Below, piece by piece: positions 29,530 to 40,159 of a stretch of DNA of 64,000 nt. This stretch comes from Pseudoips prasinana (taxonomy: Eukaryota; Arthropoda; Insecta; Lepidoptera; Nolidae), in the NCBI GenBank assembly GCA_951640165.1, contig OX621260.1, positions 12,728,001 through 12,792,000 of the forward strand, given 5' to 3'. Numbering within the stretch: position 1 is the first letter of the stretch; each line of letters opens with the position of its first letter. Under the pieces are notes generated by a model. The model made no database searches. It was not told the DNA's origin and was given only the letters and a program-made list of their open reading frames with translations. A program made the translations under genes and the position numbers.

Positions 29530-30040
29530 TATATTATAAACATAGACTTAAGAATATGAGGAACAAACAGAACTCCCGCTTTAGAATATAATAGCTAAAA
29601 AGACTAGGATCTGCACATAATAGATGAAAAGTGCATTCAAAATATGGAAAGCACTTGCCTATAAGATAGAATACAAACTTTATATTTCAACAAAAACTGT
29701 GAGATTTCTTATCTTTCCATTATTCCACCTTCAAGACAATCACACCTACCTACACCTATTGAGCTGTCTGCCCACGTCCATCCAAAAATCATATAAGTGT
29801 CAGCTTCTATACACCTTATCTTGGACCACCATAGAACTGCCCATCGGACAACATAAACAATGCTAATATAGTAATCTAAATTCACTCCACAGTTTCTTAT
29901 TTATTGTATAAAACTATCTAAATACAACTTAATATGAAAAGCTTGGTTTGTGTGCAGTTACCATCCTTTCACGTAATTTATGGATATGTCTCGATTTTGC
30001 TGTGTAGTGTCAACTATTAAAATAACACAATGTGAAGGAA
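29530..30040. other. AT-rich spacer
   Basis: An 80-codon frame at 29624-29866 has no domain signature. Confidence 0.35.
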
Positions 30041-30042
30041 AA

Positions 30043-30219
30043 TCACACTAATATTATAAGGGCGAAAGTTTGTGAGTGTGTATGTTTGTTACTTCTTCAC
30101 GTCTAAAATGGCGGAGCGATTTAAAAAAAAATTGGTATGGAGTTAGCGGACACCCTCGATTAACACATAGGCTATAATTTATATAGTTTAACGCGGGTAA
30201 AACCGCAGGGCACAGCTAG
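30043..30219 (+). mobile_element. Helitron-like H1 element, full length
   Basis: TCACACTAATATTATAAGGG start after A; CGCGGGTAAAACCGCAGGGC, ACAG, CTAG before T. It is 177 bp. Confidence 0.8.
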
Positions 30220-30256
30220 TAAAATAATAAAGTAATGTGCAAGTTGTACATATGTA

Positions 30257-30391
30257 CAGACGCCAGTACATCCAGCTACCCTAATCTGTCAAATTTCTTT
30301 TATAGATTTTCAACTTTATCACAAAAGCATAAGGTTTACTTTCAATTGGAGAAATTTGACAAATTGGGATAGCTGGATGTGCTGGCATCTG
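30257..30391. mobile_element. TA-flanked MITE, family M1
   Basis: It is 135 bp, CAGACGCCAGTACATCCAGC to GATGTGCTGGCATCTG, between two TA dinucleotides. It lies only 37 bp from the H1 Helitron. Confidence 0.78.
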
Positions 30392-30624
30392 TACTATCAT
30401 AGTATTTATCAACATATAAAAAACTTTGTACCCCTTTTTACGAAAATTGTGTGGACGGAGGAGTATAAAGATTGTTATAGGTAAACTTCATATGGAAAAG
30501 GAGTGTTATTGTAAATTTCTGTAAATATGAATTAAGGTATTGATCACATTTATTAACAATTTTTTTTGAATAGTAAGTTTAACGGTCAAACTAGTCACTT
30601 TAAGCTGTTGATCCGGTTGTTCTT

Positions 30625-30692
30625 GTTAGAAGACAGTCGAAAGTCAAGTCAGAGGCCTAATGGCCGGCTTGAACAACTCTGACACCAGGGAA
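30625..30692 (+). repeat. 5S-headed SINE, tail only
   Basis: GTCGAAAGTCAAGTCAGAGG, CCTAATGGCCGGCTTGAACA and ACTCTGACACCAGGG match the tail of the copies at 3800 and 57826. Confidence 0.55.
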
Positions 30693-30699
30693 ACAACTG

Positions 30700-31595
30700 C
30701 CCAATATGATATAGAAGGCCCGTAACTAAATAACTTTTACATGAAATGAAATGTAACTCTGCATACTTATAAGATAAGATACACTACAATATCACAGGAG
30801 ACAAACTATAATTATAGATCACAAAAAATGTAATCACTTCCAAACAACTAGGATTGGAGTAACAGAGATGGCCAAGATGTCATTGTATAGAATTTATGAA
30901 GTACTACGATACTACAAAACTTCTTATTATTTAATGATAAAACGGATTGAATCGCTCTAAATAAACACATTTCATTACAATGTAATTTTATATATTAAGA
31001 CAAAAATATTAAAAAACAGGAATTCTGCTGAGTTTTCTGGCAGTGTTTGTCAATAGCTTCCACGTCTTGCTATACACCATAGGGTAAAAATAATAATTTG
31101 ACGATTCCACACAACATGAAAAGTAATATTGTAACGGAATAAATGAATTTTTAATTTGGATACACACTGATACCATTACATTACTACTTATATAAATTGT
31201 CTCGAATTAAAAACCACACAGATAAATGCCATTATATTTGTACGTTAACTATTTGAATTAAGTATAAGTGGTGTTCCTACTGTTAAAAGGAAAGCAAGAC
31301 TTTCTGTCCATATTTATGGTGACCCTAGCCTCGTGTGGGTTCACTACACAATGTTTGTTCGCCTGAACGGCTGTATCGGTTTAAATGGGGCTTAAAGATT
31401 GTGATGGAGATACGATGGTGGCTGTTGGTGGATTTAGGTGTCATGTGTTATTGATATTGTAAGTTCTAAAGTAATCTCAGCCAGTTGATGTGAATAGTTC
31501 CTACATGGATTACAATATTTTGACATAAATATGATATTTTACGATGAAATTGCAATATGCATACCGCATACTCAATCGTTTATTAATTCTACAAT
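30700..31595. other. AT-rich spacer
   Basis: Nothing recognised. Confidence 0.4.
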
Positions 31596-31599
31596 GAAG

Positions 31600-31790
31600 A
31601 AGAAGAAGTACACTTTATTGCAAAAGGAATATACACAGTACAATAAGTAGATATAGATCAATGTTTTGCAATTGGCGGCCTTATCACTAAAAGCGATCTC
31701 TTCCAGGCAACTTATTTGCGTTGGATGGACCAGAATTTAATTTCAATGGATAATGGTAGCAAAAGGTGTATGAATTTATTGGAAATATGA
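31600..31790 (-). repeat. LINE 3' end (inverted)
   Basis: (GAA)n, GTACACTTTATTGCAAAAGG, then GGCGGCCTTATCACTAAAAG and CGATCTCTTCCAGGCAAC. The same GATCCCTTCCAGGCAACC theme occurs at 52850-52985. An inverted AATAAAG signal stands at the left end. Confidence 0.5.
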
Positions 31791-31799
31791 AAAGATAGC

Positions 31800-32340
31800 T
31801 TACGTATATTACGTAAGAACAATACTTATAGACAGTACTGTATACATAAATACATACACAACATATATATAATTATATACATATGTAGGTATATAAGTAA
31901 ATATATAAATGTATATTGAGGTGGAGGTACAAATGATTAGATTTTTTTAATATCAAGGCAAAAGCTCTGTCTAGTTTGGCTCCGATAGCAGTGTGTTGTT
32001 AAAAGATATTTACTATTTATTTATTTTTCCAATTTACCAGTATCTTCATTTTGAGTAGTTCGATTCAATATCATTGTAAATAATTTACATTCACTGAATT
32101 GAAACGGCTTCAACCATAACGCCAAAACGAAACACTGATAAGAATTGAAAACATTAAAGCGCTGACACAAAGGTATATCAACGTTAAAGCAATATAACTA
32201 AGGTTGAATTTACAGCAGCAGCAAACTGCACATGTTTCGTTTGAATACGTGTGTTTCAGTTTGGTAAAGAGGTCATAAGATAACAAGTCATTTACAAAGG
32301 TCACGTGGAAATTGGAAAAACGTGAACATTGTACCTATTC
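31800..32340. other. AT-rich spacer with a decayed SINE tail
   Basis: GCTCTGTCTAGTTTGGCTCC at 31965 is an old SINE-A/B tail. The rest is unassigned. Confidence 0.4.
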
Positions 32341-32352
32341 CTTTAAATTTAG

Positions 32353-32380
32353 GTTTATTTATATTTAAATATAAATAAAC
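32353..32380. repeat. 28-bp perfect palindrome
   Basis: GTTTATTTATATTT joined directly to its inverse. Part of it (ATATTTAAATATA) is the left target duplication of the RTE stub that follows. Confidence 0.85.
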
Positions 32381-32610
32381 AGGGCACATAGCTCGTAGAG
32401 CCGACGGCCGTTGGGGCAGAAAGGTTCTCGAGTGGCGACCACGAATTGGAAGATGCAGCGTGGGCAGGCCCCCTACAAGATGGACCGATGATCTTGTGCG
32501 GGTCGCTGGAAATCGCTGGATGCGGATAGCGCAAGACCGGCAATTGTGGAGATCTTTGGGGGAGGCCTTTGTCCAGCAGTGGACGTCTTTCGGCTGATAT
32601 GATGATGATG
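32374..32610 (+). mobile_element. 5'-truncated RTE LINE insertion (family A)
   Basis: ATATTTAAATATA is present at 32361-32373 and 32611-32623, a 13-bp target-site duplication. The insert ends in (GAT)n and carries the unbroken C-terminal coding end 32382-32597. Seven bases (AATAAAC) at the 5' junction are not RTE-like and may be filler. It is a textbook dead-on-arrival LINE copy. Confidence 0.85.
32382..32597 (+). pseudogene. RTE LINE C-terminal coding fragment, uninterrupted
   Basis: It reads GHIARRADGRWGRKVLEWRP, RIGRCSVGRPPTRWTDDLVR, VAGNRWMRIAQDRQLWRSLG, EAFVQQWTSFG and stop: the C-terminus after the RT domain of an RTE-clade LINE. GRPPTRW-DD and W--IAQDR--WR--GEA-VQQW are the recognisable strings. 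No start codon or RT remains, so it is not expressed as a functional enzyme. Confidence 0.8.
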
Positions 32611-32639
32611 ATATTTAAATATAATTCACCTAGTGTTTA

Positions 32640-32728
32640 AATCATCAGCATACTATGGTCCACTGCTGGACATAGGCCCCCAACAGTTGCGTGTTGGCGA
32701 CCGCAGTTAGGCGGTAGCTATAATATAC
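32640..32728 (-). repeat. RTE-type 3' fragment, family C
   Basis: TGGTCCACTGCTGGACATAG, GCCCCC, GTGTTGGCGACCGCAG and TTAGGCGGTAGCTA are inverted family C. It abuts the AGGGTTCCGT repeat. Confidence 0.55.
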
Positions 32729-32741
32729 AGGTAGCACTTGT

Positions 32742-33337
32742 TTTTAGGGTTCCGTAGCCAAATGGCAAAAAACGGAACCCTTATAGATTCGTCATGTCTG
32801 TCTGTCTGTCTGTCCGTCCGTATGTCACAGCCACTTTTTTCCGAAACTATAAGAGCTGTACTGTTGAAAATTGGTAAGTAGATGTATTCTGTGAACCGCA
32901 TTAAGATTTTTACACAAAAATAGAAAAAGAACAATAATTTTGGGGAGTCGCCATACATAGAGCTGAAACACAAAAAAAAAATTCATCGTATCCATACAAT
33001 ATGTAGTCTATGGATAGGTCTTTAAAAATGATATTGAGGTTTCTAATATCATTTTTTTCTAAACTGCATAATTTGCGCGAGAGACACTTCCAAAGTGGTA
33101 AAATGAGTGTCCCCCCCCCTGTAACTTCTAAAATAAGAGAATCATAAAACTAAAAAAAAAAATATGATGTACAGTACCATAGAAACTAACAACGAAAATT
33201 GGTTTGAACGAGGTCTAGCAAGTAGTTTTTTTTTAATACGTCATAAACCGCAATTTGCTTTCATTTAATCAACTGAAATACTTTCTGCTACGGAACCCTT
33301 CATGTGCGAGTCTGACTCGCACTTGGCCGGTTTTTTT
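32742..33337 (+). repeat. AGGGTTCCGT repeat, long form, reference copy
   Basis: It is about 596 bp from TTTTTAGGGTTCCGTAGCCA to the GCGAGTCTGACTCGC hairpin, ACTTGGCCGG and T7. (TGTC)n near 32799 and a C run at 33111-33118 are internal markers. Inverted AGGGTTCCGTAG / CTACGGAACCCTT stand near both ends. No long open frame. Class unknown. Confidence 0.72.
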
Positions 33338-33344
33338 AAGACAG

Positions 33345-33480
33345 GGGGAATACTTATGCATGCCACCCGCAAAATGTGTCTGCGGGTGGGTATGTCGGAC
33401 TCGTACCGACTAAACCTAACCTGCAGTGGACTTCTCTTGGCGCCTGATGGGAGGAGCCCCAGGAACAAGGGTATGCCAAA
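33345..33480 (-). repeat. LINE 3' UTR with terminal stem-loop (copy 2)
   Basis: Minus-strand sense: GGGGCTCCTCCCATCAGGCG, AAGTCCACTGCAGGTTAGG, then CCACCCGC-AGACACATTTT-GCGGGTGG (33363-33389), and TATTCCCCCTGTCTTA. The AGGGTTCCGT repeat ends at its border. Confidence 0.65.
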
Positions 33481-33864
33481 AGGTAGCGCTGCTGCCTGCG
33501 CCTTTTTGAGTTTAAAGCTCAATTCTGAATGGTTACGGATGCGGAGGCACGATAATACGCCAAGCCTCTAGTTCTATTAAGAGGCTGAAAACATCGAATT
33601 TTAAAGTATCATACGAGTCTCGCCCATATTAGCTACCAAGTACGGGTCAAAACATAACTATTAAAAGGCGTAAAAATGAAAGTAAAATTTATTAAATCGT
33701 TGCGAGAGAAGTATAATCTTTTCGGCAATTCTAAGTCAACAAAGGTTTTGATATAAGTAATTCGAAAATTCGTTAATTCCGTAAAAATACATATATGTGG
33801 AATTCTCATTTTTTTACCCTACCACGCAGTGCATGACGTGGCAGCCATTGAGAAACACTAACAG

Positions 33865-33995
33865 AAACCCCAGTAAGAGTCGTTTGATACTGAGAAATTT
33901 TTAATTACAGAAAAATCCCAGTATCACTTTTTGGCCCGCCCGGGATTACAACCCAGGACCTTGTTATCTGCGGTTGCACACGCTAATGCTAGACC
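33865..33995 (-). repeat. SINE-C head (partial)
   Basis: CTTTTTGGCCCGCCCGGGAT, TACAACCCAGGACCTTG (B box) and GCACACGCTAATGCTAGACC (A box), inverted. Confidence 0.65.
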
Positions 33996-34262
33996 AATTG
34001 CCATATAGAAATGATCTAAAGAGTTGAATGTTATTCAACCATCATTTCCCACGGTTTATCGACAACTCATCGATCAAGTCGGGCACTAAAATGTAATATT
34101 TGCACATTTATATGTCACACACACACACATGTCTGCGCAGACACAACATATTTACCTCATATTTAAATGTTGTGTGGTTTATTTGTAGTCAAATCAGCAA
34201 CGTAGTAACTCTGTTGTTATCGATGAATATTCGGTTCATAATAACTTCACAATTTTGTTTTA

Positions 34263-34312
34263 GACCACCATCATCGAATCAGCCGAAAGACGTCCACTGT
34301 TGGACAAGTGGG
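34263..34312 (-). repeat. RTE-A 3' tip
   Basis: CATCATCGAATCAGCCGAAA, GACGTCCACTGTTGGACAAG: only the last 50 bp of RTE-A, inverted. Confidence 0.55.
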
Positions 34313-34733
34313 GAGGCACTTAAGTACAATCCTTACATTATAAAGTAAGATACTATACACACACAAATGCACAAACACAGATATAATCCTCAGACTTTTG
34401 TTTTGGAGTCAGAGTAAAAAAATGTCATGCTAAAATAAACCTACACATATGACAATATACTCTCAAATGCTGTACAAACTACAAAACAATTAAAATCGAA
34501 ACAAAACGGTGTACGTAGTTATACTATAAGAACGTCCCAACAATTAGTCAAAAGGTCACACGGACAGGCATTAGCCTCGACCAATGTTAATTATTATAGT
34601 TATCACAAACATGAAGTTGACAAAATGTTTTTGAATTTATATTGTTGCATTTAGAAGCATGTAGAGTTAGCATTACAGCACAAAGTGCCATAATGCTAAT
34701 TTTCATATATGTAGTTACTTTTTGTTCTCCAAA

Positions 34734-35130
34734 TTGGACGCCGTGGTCTCTTTCTGTGAGGCAGTCATGCTCCAGAAGGAGGAGGCGACGGGGCGGCGCC
34801 GGCAGCCTTTAGACCAACTCCCCTCGGGGCTGCGGTGGCAGTAAGAGTACTGTCCTTTACTGCCACCACGTGCTAGCAGCTCAGGGAAAACAGCGATCTG
34901 TTTGTGATGCAGTTGAATGGCAGGACTGGCGGGAGTCGACAATAGAGAAGGGCAACAGCCTTCCCATATGGTTCCCGACCATATGGGACATGGTGCAAGA
35001 AGGCACCGGAGCAGCATACCCGCGTTCCAGGGGTTTCCCCATCAGGCGCCAGAAGAATTGCGTATCTTTCATACCCACCCGCAGACACATTTGCGGGTGG
35101 CTTGCGTAGGCATTCCCTCTGCCTTATAAA
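34734..35130 (+). pseudogene. LINE C-terminal stub and 3' UTR with stem-loop (copy 1)
   Basis: 34734-34844 reads LDAVVSFCEAVMLQKEEATG, RRRQPLDQLPSGLRWQ and stop, an FCE-VM-QKE-A string I associate with C-termini of jockey-type LINEs. The 3' UTR follows, with CCCCATCAGGCGCCAGAAGA, then hairpin CCACCCGC-AGACACATTT-GCGGGTGG at 35075-35100, TTGCGTAGGCATTCCCTCTG and CCTTATAAAAAG. Several antisense frames over this GC-rich stretch are shadows. Confidence 0.6.
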
Positions 35131-35139
35131 AAGAAGAAG

Positions 35140-37005
35140 CTGGTGGACAATAGAGATGTGCAAGGCCTCAAACCAACTACCTTAATAATAAAAATAATAT
35201 ATTAAAATAAAAATTATTAAGTAAGTAACCCACGTTAGAGGTTTTCCCTCACTCCCTTTTGGGGTTCTCACACTCAAAACTACGTCTACGTTAAGACGCG
35301 AGGCTGCTCAGTAGATTGGATTGGTGAGAATATTTTCAATTTGAATGTAATCTAATCAATCGCATGGAAGGCAATGGTGGTCGCAGTTGTACTCTCGACC
35401 GGCGAGTACGATATGTCCTTGACCAGGATTTCTGCGGTTCGGCAATAAAAACTTGCAGAATTTATAATCGAATACGATTTATATGCGCTACATTTCAATT
35501 GTTAACAATTTTCAATTTCACCATCATGACGGCAAACAAGTAAACGCTAAACCTGATTGTAAGTAGTCGCCGTAGTCTATGACGCTTTTGACGTACATAT
35601 ACCGTCACTTACGCATTTTATTTATTTATTTATAGAGTACAACAACATTTTGCATAACAATTACGGTGTACATAAAATTTACCTAGTTAATTTCGATTAT
35701 AGAAGTATTTTTGACATGCATGGAATCTAATGTCTTAAATGTAAAATCTTATAGGAAAAAAAGCTAAAAATAAAACTATAACTATATGTATCATTAATTA
35801 AACAACTAGAAATTTAATATGAGGCAAAGTATTTTTAATATAGTTTTAAATTGCTAACTATTCCCCTCTCTTATTTTGCCAACTTGGCAGTATAAAAATA
35901 TCTACGTAACATCGATATGAAACTCAAACTCGTGGTGACAATAACTCAAATATTAGCTTAGTTGACGGCGCAGCCTTCACAGAGGGAGCGAGGTCGGAGC
36001 ACAAAGGTTGTCATAATAACATTACCTATTGTTAATGTCTTCACAGTTACTAATAGGTTTGAAGGGCCATATTTCCTTAACAATTTTAACAAATCTAACA
36101 AGGTTTTAAGATTTTATATTATCCTTTTTTGGCACCTATTCTCATATTTTGGCACATATAAAACGTTATTATAAATATTTGATGCAGCTACAAAAGTATT
36201 CTTTGAAATTGAGAACACCGTAAGAAAAAGTCTCCTTCGAGCACTCGACGAGTTAGCAGCCCTTGAGAATGGTCCGTGGAGGACCGAAACACGTGTTGGG
36301 TATCGTACTGGCGCATGTAATTTGCTTTTTATATTGTCCTTCTTGCATGTGCACATTTTTGCGGGCGGGAGGGCGGTGCAAATTGCATCCCAGCATGATT
36401 AAACTGACAATTAGCGGAATTAACACTAAATATTGATTTTGTATTTTGATATTTAAGTTAATATACACAAAATTATCATAAATGCTTTATACTTGATAAA
36501 AGTTAGTTGTACCGAATCGAATTTACATCACTTTTTCTGTTAGGACGCATGGGTATTTTTCAACTAGGTTAATATTTAACAGCCATTTATGCAAAATCGT
36601 AAACCGGCAAAATTTACCGAAAAAGGAATACTTGTCAGTACATTAGAATATATTTAGAGGTATATTATATACGTACATAAAACGGACAAAACCACTGTAT
36701 AGTTACATTTATTAACATTATATATTATGATTGTATTGGATAATTACTAGCTAGTCGATATGATTTTTTGTACTCTTGTGATACAACATGTAGATAAAAT
36801 AACTATAACATAATTACCCAGTTAGGTATTTAAACAAGTTGCAGTACTTACCGGTTTTAATTTCAACCCGGAACACTAAAACGCCTATTAATATTTTATA
36901 GCCATTATATTGAGTCGACCTTTTGTGATTGAGACAAAGTTCAAAGAACGTATCGAAAGAGACAATCAAAAATAGGTTAGCTAATTTAAAAAATAACCTT
37001 TTGAT
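35140..37005. other. Repeat-poor region
   Basis: I recognise no TE family here apart from a possible LINE tail at 35620-35680 (TTTATTTATTTATAGAGTAC). Frames at 35962-36174 and 36114-36468 lack domain signatures. Together with 37330-38040 this is the least TE-covered part of the first 40 kb. Confidence 0.4.
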
Positions 37006-37009
37006 TTAA

Positions 37010-37330
37010 TCCTGTATGGGTTTGCGCTTGACCACGATCGCACCTAATGGTAAGTGAAGATGTGGTCTAATGTGGACCGGGCGTTTGCTTAAGATGCCTG
37101 TTCACTATAGCATTGAATAAACCCACCCATGTTGTATGAGTCTGGAAACACGTCGATCGGGACGGTGTTCCACAGCTTAGCCGTGGGTACGATGAAAGAG
37201 GAAGCAAAGCGCTTCGTACAGCATAATGAGATGTCAACAACAAAGTGGTGGAGACCCGCCTGGCGCCTATTGGTCCAATGAAAAAAGGAGGAATTTACGT
37301 TCATGGATGTCTTGAGATTAACAAGCAGAG
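37010..37330 (-). pseudogene. Jockey/CR1-type LINE C-terminus with 3' UTR
   Basis: The minus-strand frame 37304-37089 reads VNSSFFHWTNRRQAGLHHFV, VDISLCCTKRFASSFIVPTA, KLWNTVPIDVFPDSYNMGGF and stops after SEQAS. The string AKLWN--P--VFPDSYNMG matches the split copy at 3255-3780. The 3' UTR (inverted) has ATCTTCACTTACCATTAGGT and CGATCGTGGTCAAGCGCAAA. The 5' part is missing. Confidence 0.68.
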
Positions 37331-37569
37331 TATATAAATAGCAGTTTTAATTTTGAATTCAACAATATCATATATTATTTTTTAATTATATAGTATTTTT
37401 AATTTGTATAAAGTAGTAAAAGTACGTGAAATATAGAATTAATTAGATATTTTGGCCACTATAACTTAACTATTACTCTAACTAATCTTAGTAGACATGG
37501 TAATGAAATACCTATATTTTAGCTGCACGCTGTTGAGTGTTCTAATATGAGCACCCTATTTTGTTTCAG

Positions 37570-37614
37570 GTGCTAAATGTTGCGGTGCATCAACTTGATA
37601 TCGACGCTGATGAC
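37570..37614 (+). other. Candidate 45-bp host exon
   Basis: TTTTGTTTCAG immediately precedes and GTAAGG immediately follows. The 45 bases between read VLNVAVHQLDIDADD in one open phase, and 45 is a multiple of three. It lies in a repeat-poor stretch. No gene is recognised, and short acceptor/donor pairs also arise by chance. Confidence 0.3.
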
Positions 37615-38042
37615 GTAAGGGCGCTCACTTGATCTAAATGGTTAGAATATAATATTATACATCAATGTATCTTAATTAAAATAATAATTGGGTATAATTA
37701 GTAATCAATTTCAACATGTTAATACCTAATTATTAGTTTTATATCTTTCATAGTAAATCAATTAAATGTGTCTAAAGCGGATGTTACAGAATTATACTAA
37801 TGTTCTGATTTCTATTGATACCATTAGGCTCGGGTCACAAAAATAAATTAACCAAGGTTTCTCGAAGTACCAACTTAATTACACTATCGGCACGGTATGC
37901 TAGCCGTTTTTATGTTTCATTAGAGATGGCAAATGTCAAATGTCAAATCTATACTAATAAACAATACAGAAGTGTTGGTTTGTAATGTCTAAACAATAGC
38001 TTTTCACTTAATGCGTTATGTGTACTACAAGTAGACAATAAT

Positions 38043-38293
38043 CGACGGTCACCGTAGTCTAGTTGGTAGTGCTCCTGCCTACGAAGCTGGTGGTCCTGGG
38101 TTCGAATCCCGGTAAGTGCAAATATTTGTGTAATGAGCACGAATATTTGTTTCTGAGTCATGGATGTTTTCTATGTATTTAAGTATTTATCTATCTATAT
38201 AAGTATGTATATCGTCTCCTGGTACCCATAGTACAAGCTTTGCTTAGTTTGGGGCTAGGATAATCAGTGTGATATTGTCCCTAGATATTATAT
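38043..38293 (+). mobile_element. SINE-B, full length
   Basis: GACGGTCACCGTAGTCTAGT, GGTTCGAATCCCGG, standard body, tail GATAATCAGTGTGATATTGT. Frames in or across it are SINE sequence. Confidence 0.82.
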
Positions 38294-38299
38294 AAAAAA

Positions 38300-38805
38300 A
38301 TAATACCTAATAATAATAATAATTTCATTTGAAAAATTTTAGTTATAACTAACATTATAATTAACATTTTTTTAAATGTAATTATTGTCTACTTGTAGTA
38401 CACATAACGTTAGTAATTAATATATTTAATATTTATCGGCTCATACAGCACACGTATAAACTTTCATTATGCACAATTATCTCAAAATAGAAAGAATACG
38501 AGAAATCTTGTCCGTTGAAAGATGTCTACCGTTGGGCAGTGGGCATCTTTCTAATAATATTCTTCTTGACATATTTGTCAATAAAAATGAAACAGTGAGA
38601 CGGGTACTCAGCCTAAACTTTTTCTCTAAATTTAACACTTAGACTTAAATTAATTAATTTAAGCTGATCACATATGTATTACATATACCACTGTCTATTC
38701 GTGGAGACCTGTAATTGGCCTTCAATTACTATTTAGCTTTTTATAACTGTTTTTATGTGCTGTTGGTCTTCCTTAATATTATATAAATAAAAATAAATAA
38801 AAATA
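38300..38805. other. AT-rich spacer
   Basis: ATGTCTACCGTTGGGCAGTG (38522) resembles an RTE-A tip; otherwise unassigned. Confidence 0.4.
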
Positions 38806-38814
38806 TAATTAATA

Positions 38815-39168
38815 ATGTCCTGCTACCCAAATTTCGGCCACGGTGACCAAATAGAAACTAGCCATCTGCGCGAGACACATTATAGTGCACAAGTGTGTGC
38901 GCACTTTATATTCCATAACTCTCATGATCCGACTGGTACGACTAGCGACACGACCGGAAAGAGGTCATTTATAGGACCGACGGCTTTCCACCGGGGCACA
39001 GGGGAATAATACCACCAACTCACAAACATTCAGACTGATACTGAGAAATCTTTATTTTTACAGAAAAGTCCCAAAATCATCATCTTTTGGCGCGACCCGG
39101 GATTTGAACCCAGGACCTCGTTCTCTGCGGGTGAAAATGCCATCGCTAGACCAACGAGGCAGTAAGAG
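38815..39168 (-). mobile_element. SINE-C, full length reference copy
   Basis: From TTTCGGCCACGGTGACC and TAGAAACTAGCCATCTGCGC, through CTCATGATCCGACTGG, GCGACACGACCGGAAAGAGG, the AGACTGATACTGAGAAATC block, to GACCCGGGATTTGAACCCAG (B box) and TCGCTAGACCAACGAGGCAG (A box), about 350 bp. It includes every block found scattered in the partial copies. It is a tRNA-headed SINE longer than A and B. Confidence 0.8.
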
Positions 39169-39419
39169 AACTGATGTGATTACTCATATTCCGGTGGAAG
39201 ACTTCTACGCCCGGGATGGGATGGAGTGGTGGTATTCCCCTCACCACAAAGCAAATATAGAGTTAGTAAACTACGAATAATATCCATCATTAAACGCTGT
39301 CACGCTATTTTCAACATAAATACAATCATAAACTACTTAAACAAGTCATAGCAAGGTCGAGCCGAAATAGTTCAGCAAAGGTTAGTGGAGTCATACAGGT
39401 CATATGGAGTTAAACAGTT

Positions 39420-39780
39420 AAGAGGAATTGCTACTAAAGTATCTTCTACAAGGTTGCAAACCAACAAACTCGATTGTCGAATAGCCCGATATACAGGACC
39501 TGTAGGGAAGAAAATGAAACAATGCTGCATATAATATGCAAATGTGATGCATTGGCAAGACACAAAATGGCCATCCTGGGGCTGGCATATCCAGAACCAG
39601 GAGACTACAAGGATCTACCCGTAAGAAGCGTACTGGATTATGTGAAGACTTCATTCAGGGCTCTAGGGATAGAATAAAACCCAGTGGGGATAGTACAAAA
39701 GATCCTGAAGGGTCGAAGTGCTGTACGCAAGTACACCCCATCAAAGATAAGATAGGGTAAGAAACCCTACATCCCAGCAG
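39420..39780 (+). pseudogene. LINE C-terminus with C-C-H zinc-like motif
   Basis: 39474-39677 reads MSNSPIYRTCREENETMLHI, ICKCDALARHKMAILGLAYP, EPGDYKDLPVRSVLDYVKTS, FRALGIE and stop. C-REENET--HI-CKCDALA-HK resembles the cysteine/histidine motif after the RNase H region in I/jockey-type LINEs, here reading C--C partially (YRTC for C-RC). Upstream 39420-39473 may continue the frame (LQTNKLDCRIARYTG). Downstream is 3' UTR. Confidence 0.6.
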
Positions 39781-39923
39781 ACTGTATGTTGGGACGTTGG
39801 TTTGCAACCGTGTAGAAAATGCTTACCAAGACTAGATCTCCACGTATACGATTGAAAAAAATCATACGGAAATCTGAAATTGCGTGGTTCCCTACTGTCT
39901 TATCATTTTTCTTTTTATTTTGG

Positions 39924-40150
39924 ATTGCATGGTTGGTAACTACTTGGCTTTCTCGCCGCAGGTTGTGGGTTCGATTCCCACCTAGGACAAATATTTGTGG
40001 GCATGATGTGACATGATGGTCTGTTTGTTCTGATTTTGGGTGTGATTATCTATATAAGTATGTATTTACAAAAGAAATGTAGTATATCAGTTTCCATAGT
40101 ACAAACTCTGCTTAGTTTGGGATCAGATGGCCATGTGTGAATAATGTCAT
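39924..40150 (+). mobile_element. SINE-A, plus strand
   Basis: GCATGGTTGGTAACTACTTG (A box), GGGTTCGATTCCCACCTAGG (B box), GGGTGTGATTATCTATATAA (empty Helitron site) and GATCAGATGGCCATGTGTGA tail. Confidence 0.78.
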
Positions 40151-40159
40151 GTATTAAAC

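Noticed and set aside
32355..32543. 62-codon minus-strand frame
   Set aside because: Antisense of the RTE C-terminal codons.
34873..35163. Overlapping 70-100-codon frames on both strands
   Set aside because: GC-rich LINE 3' UTR keeps several frames open; only 34734-34844 resembles LINE protein.
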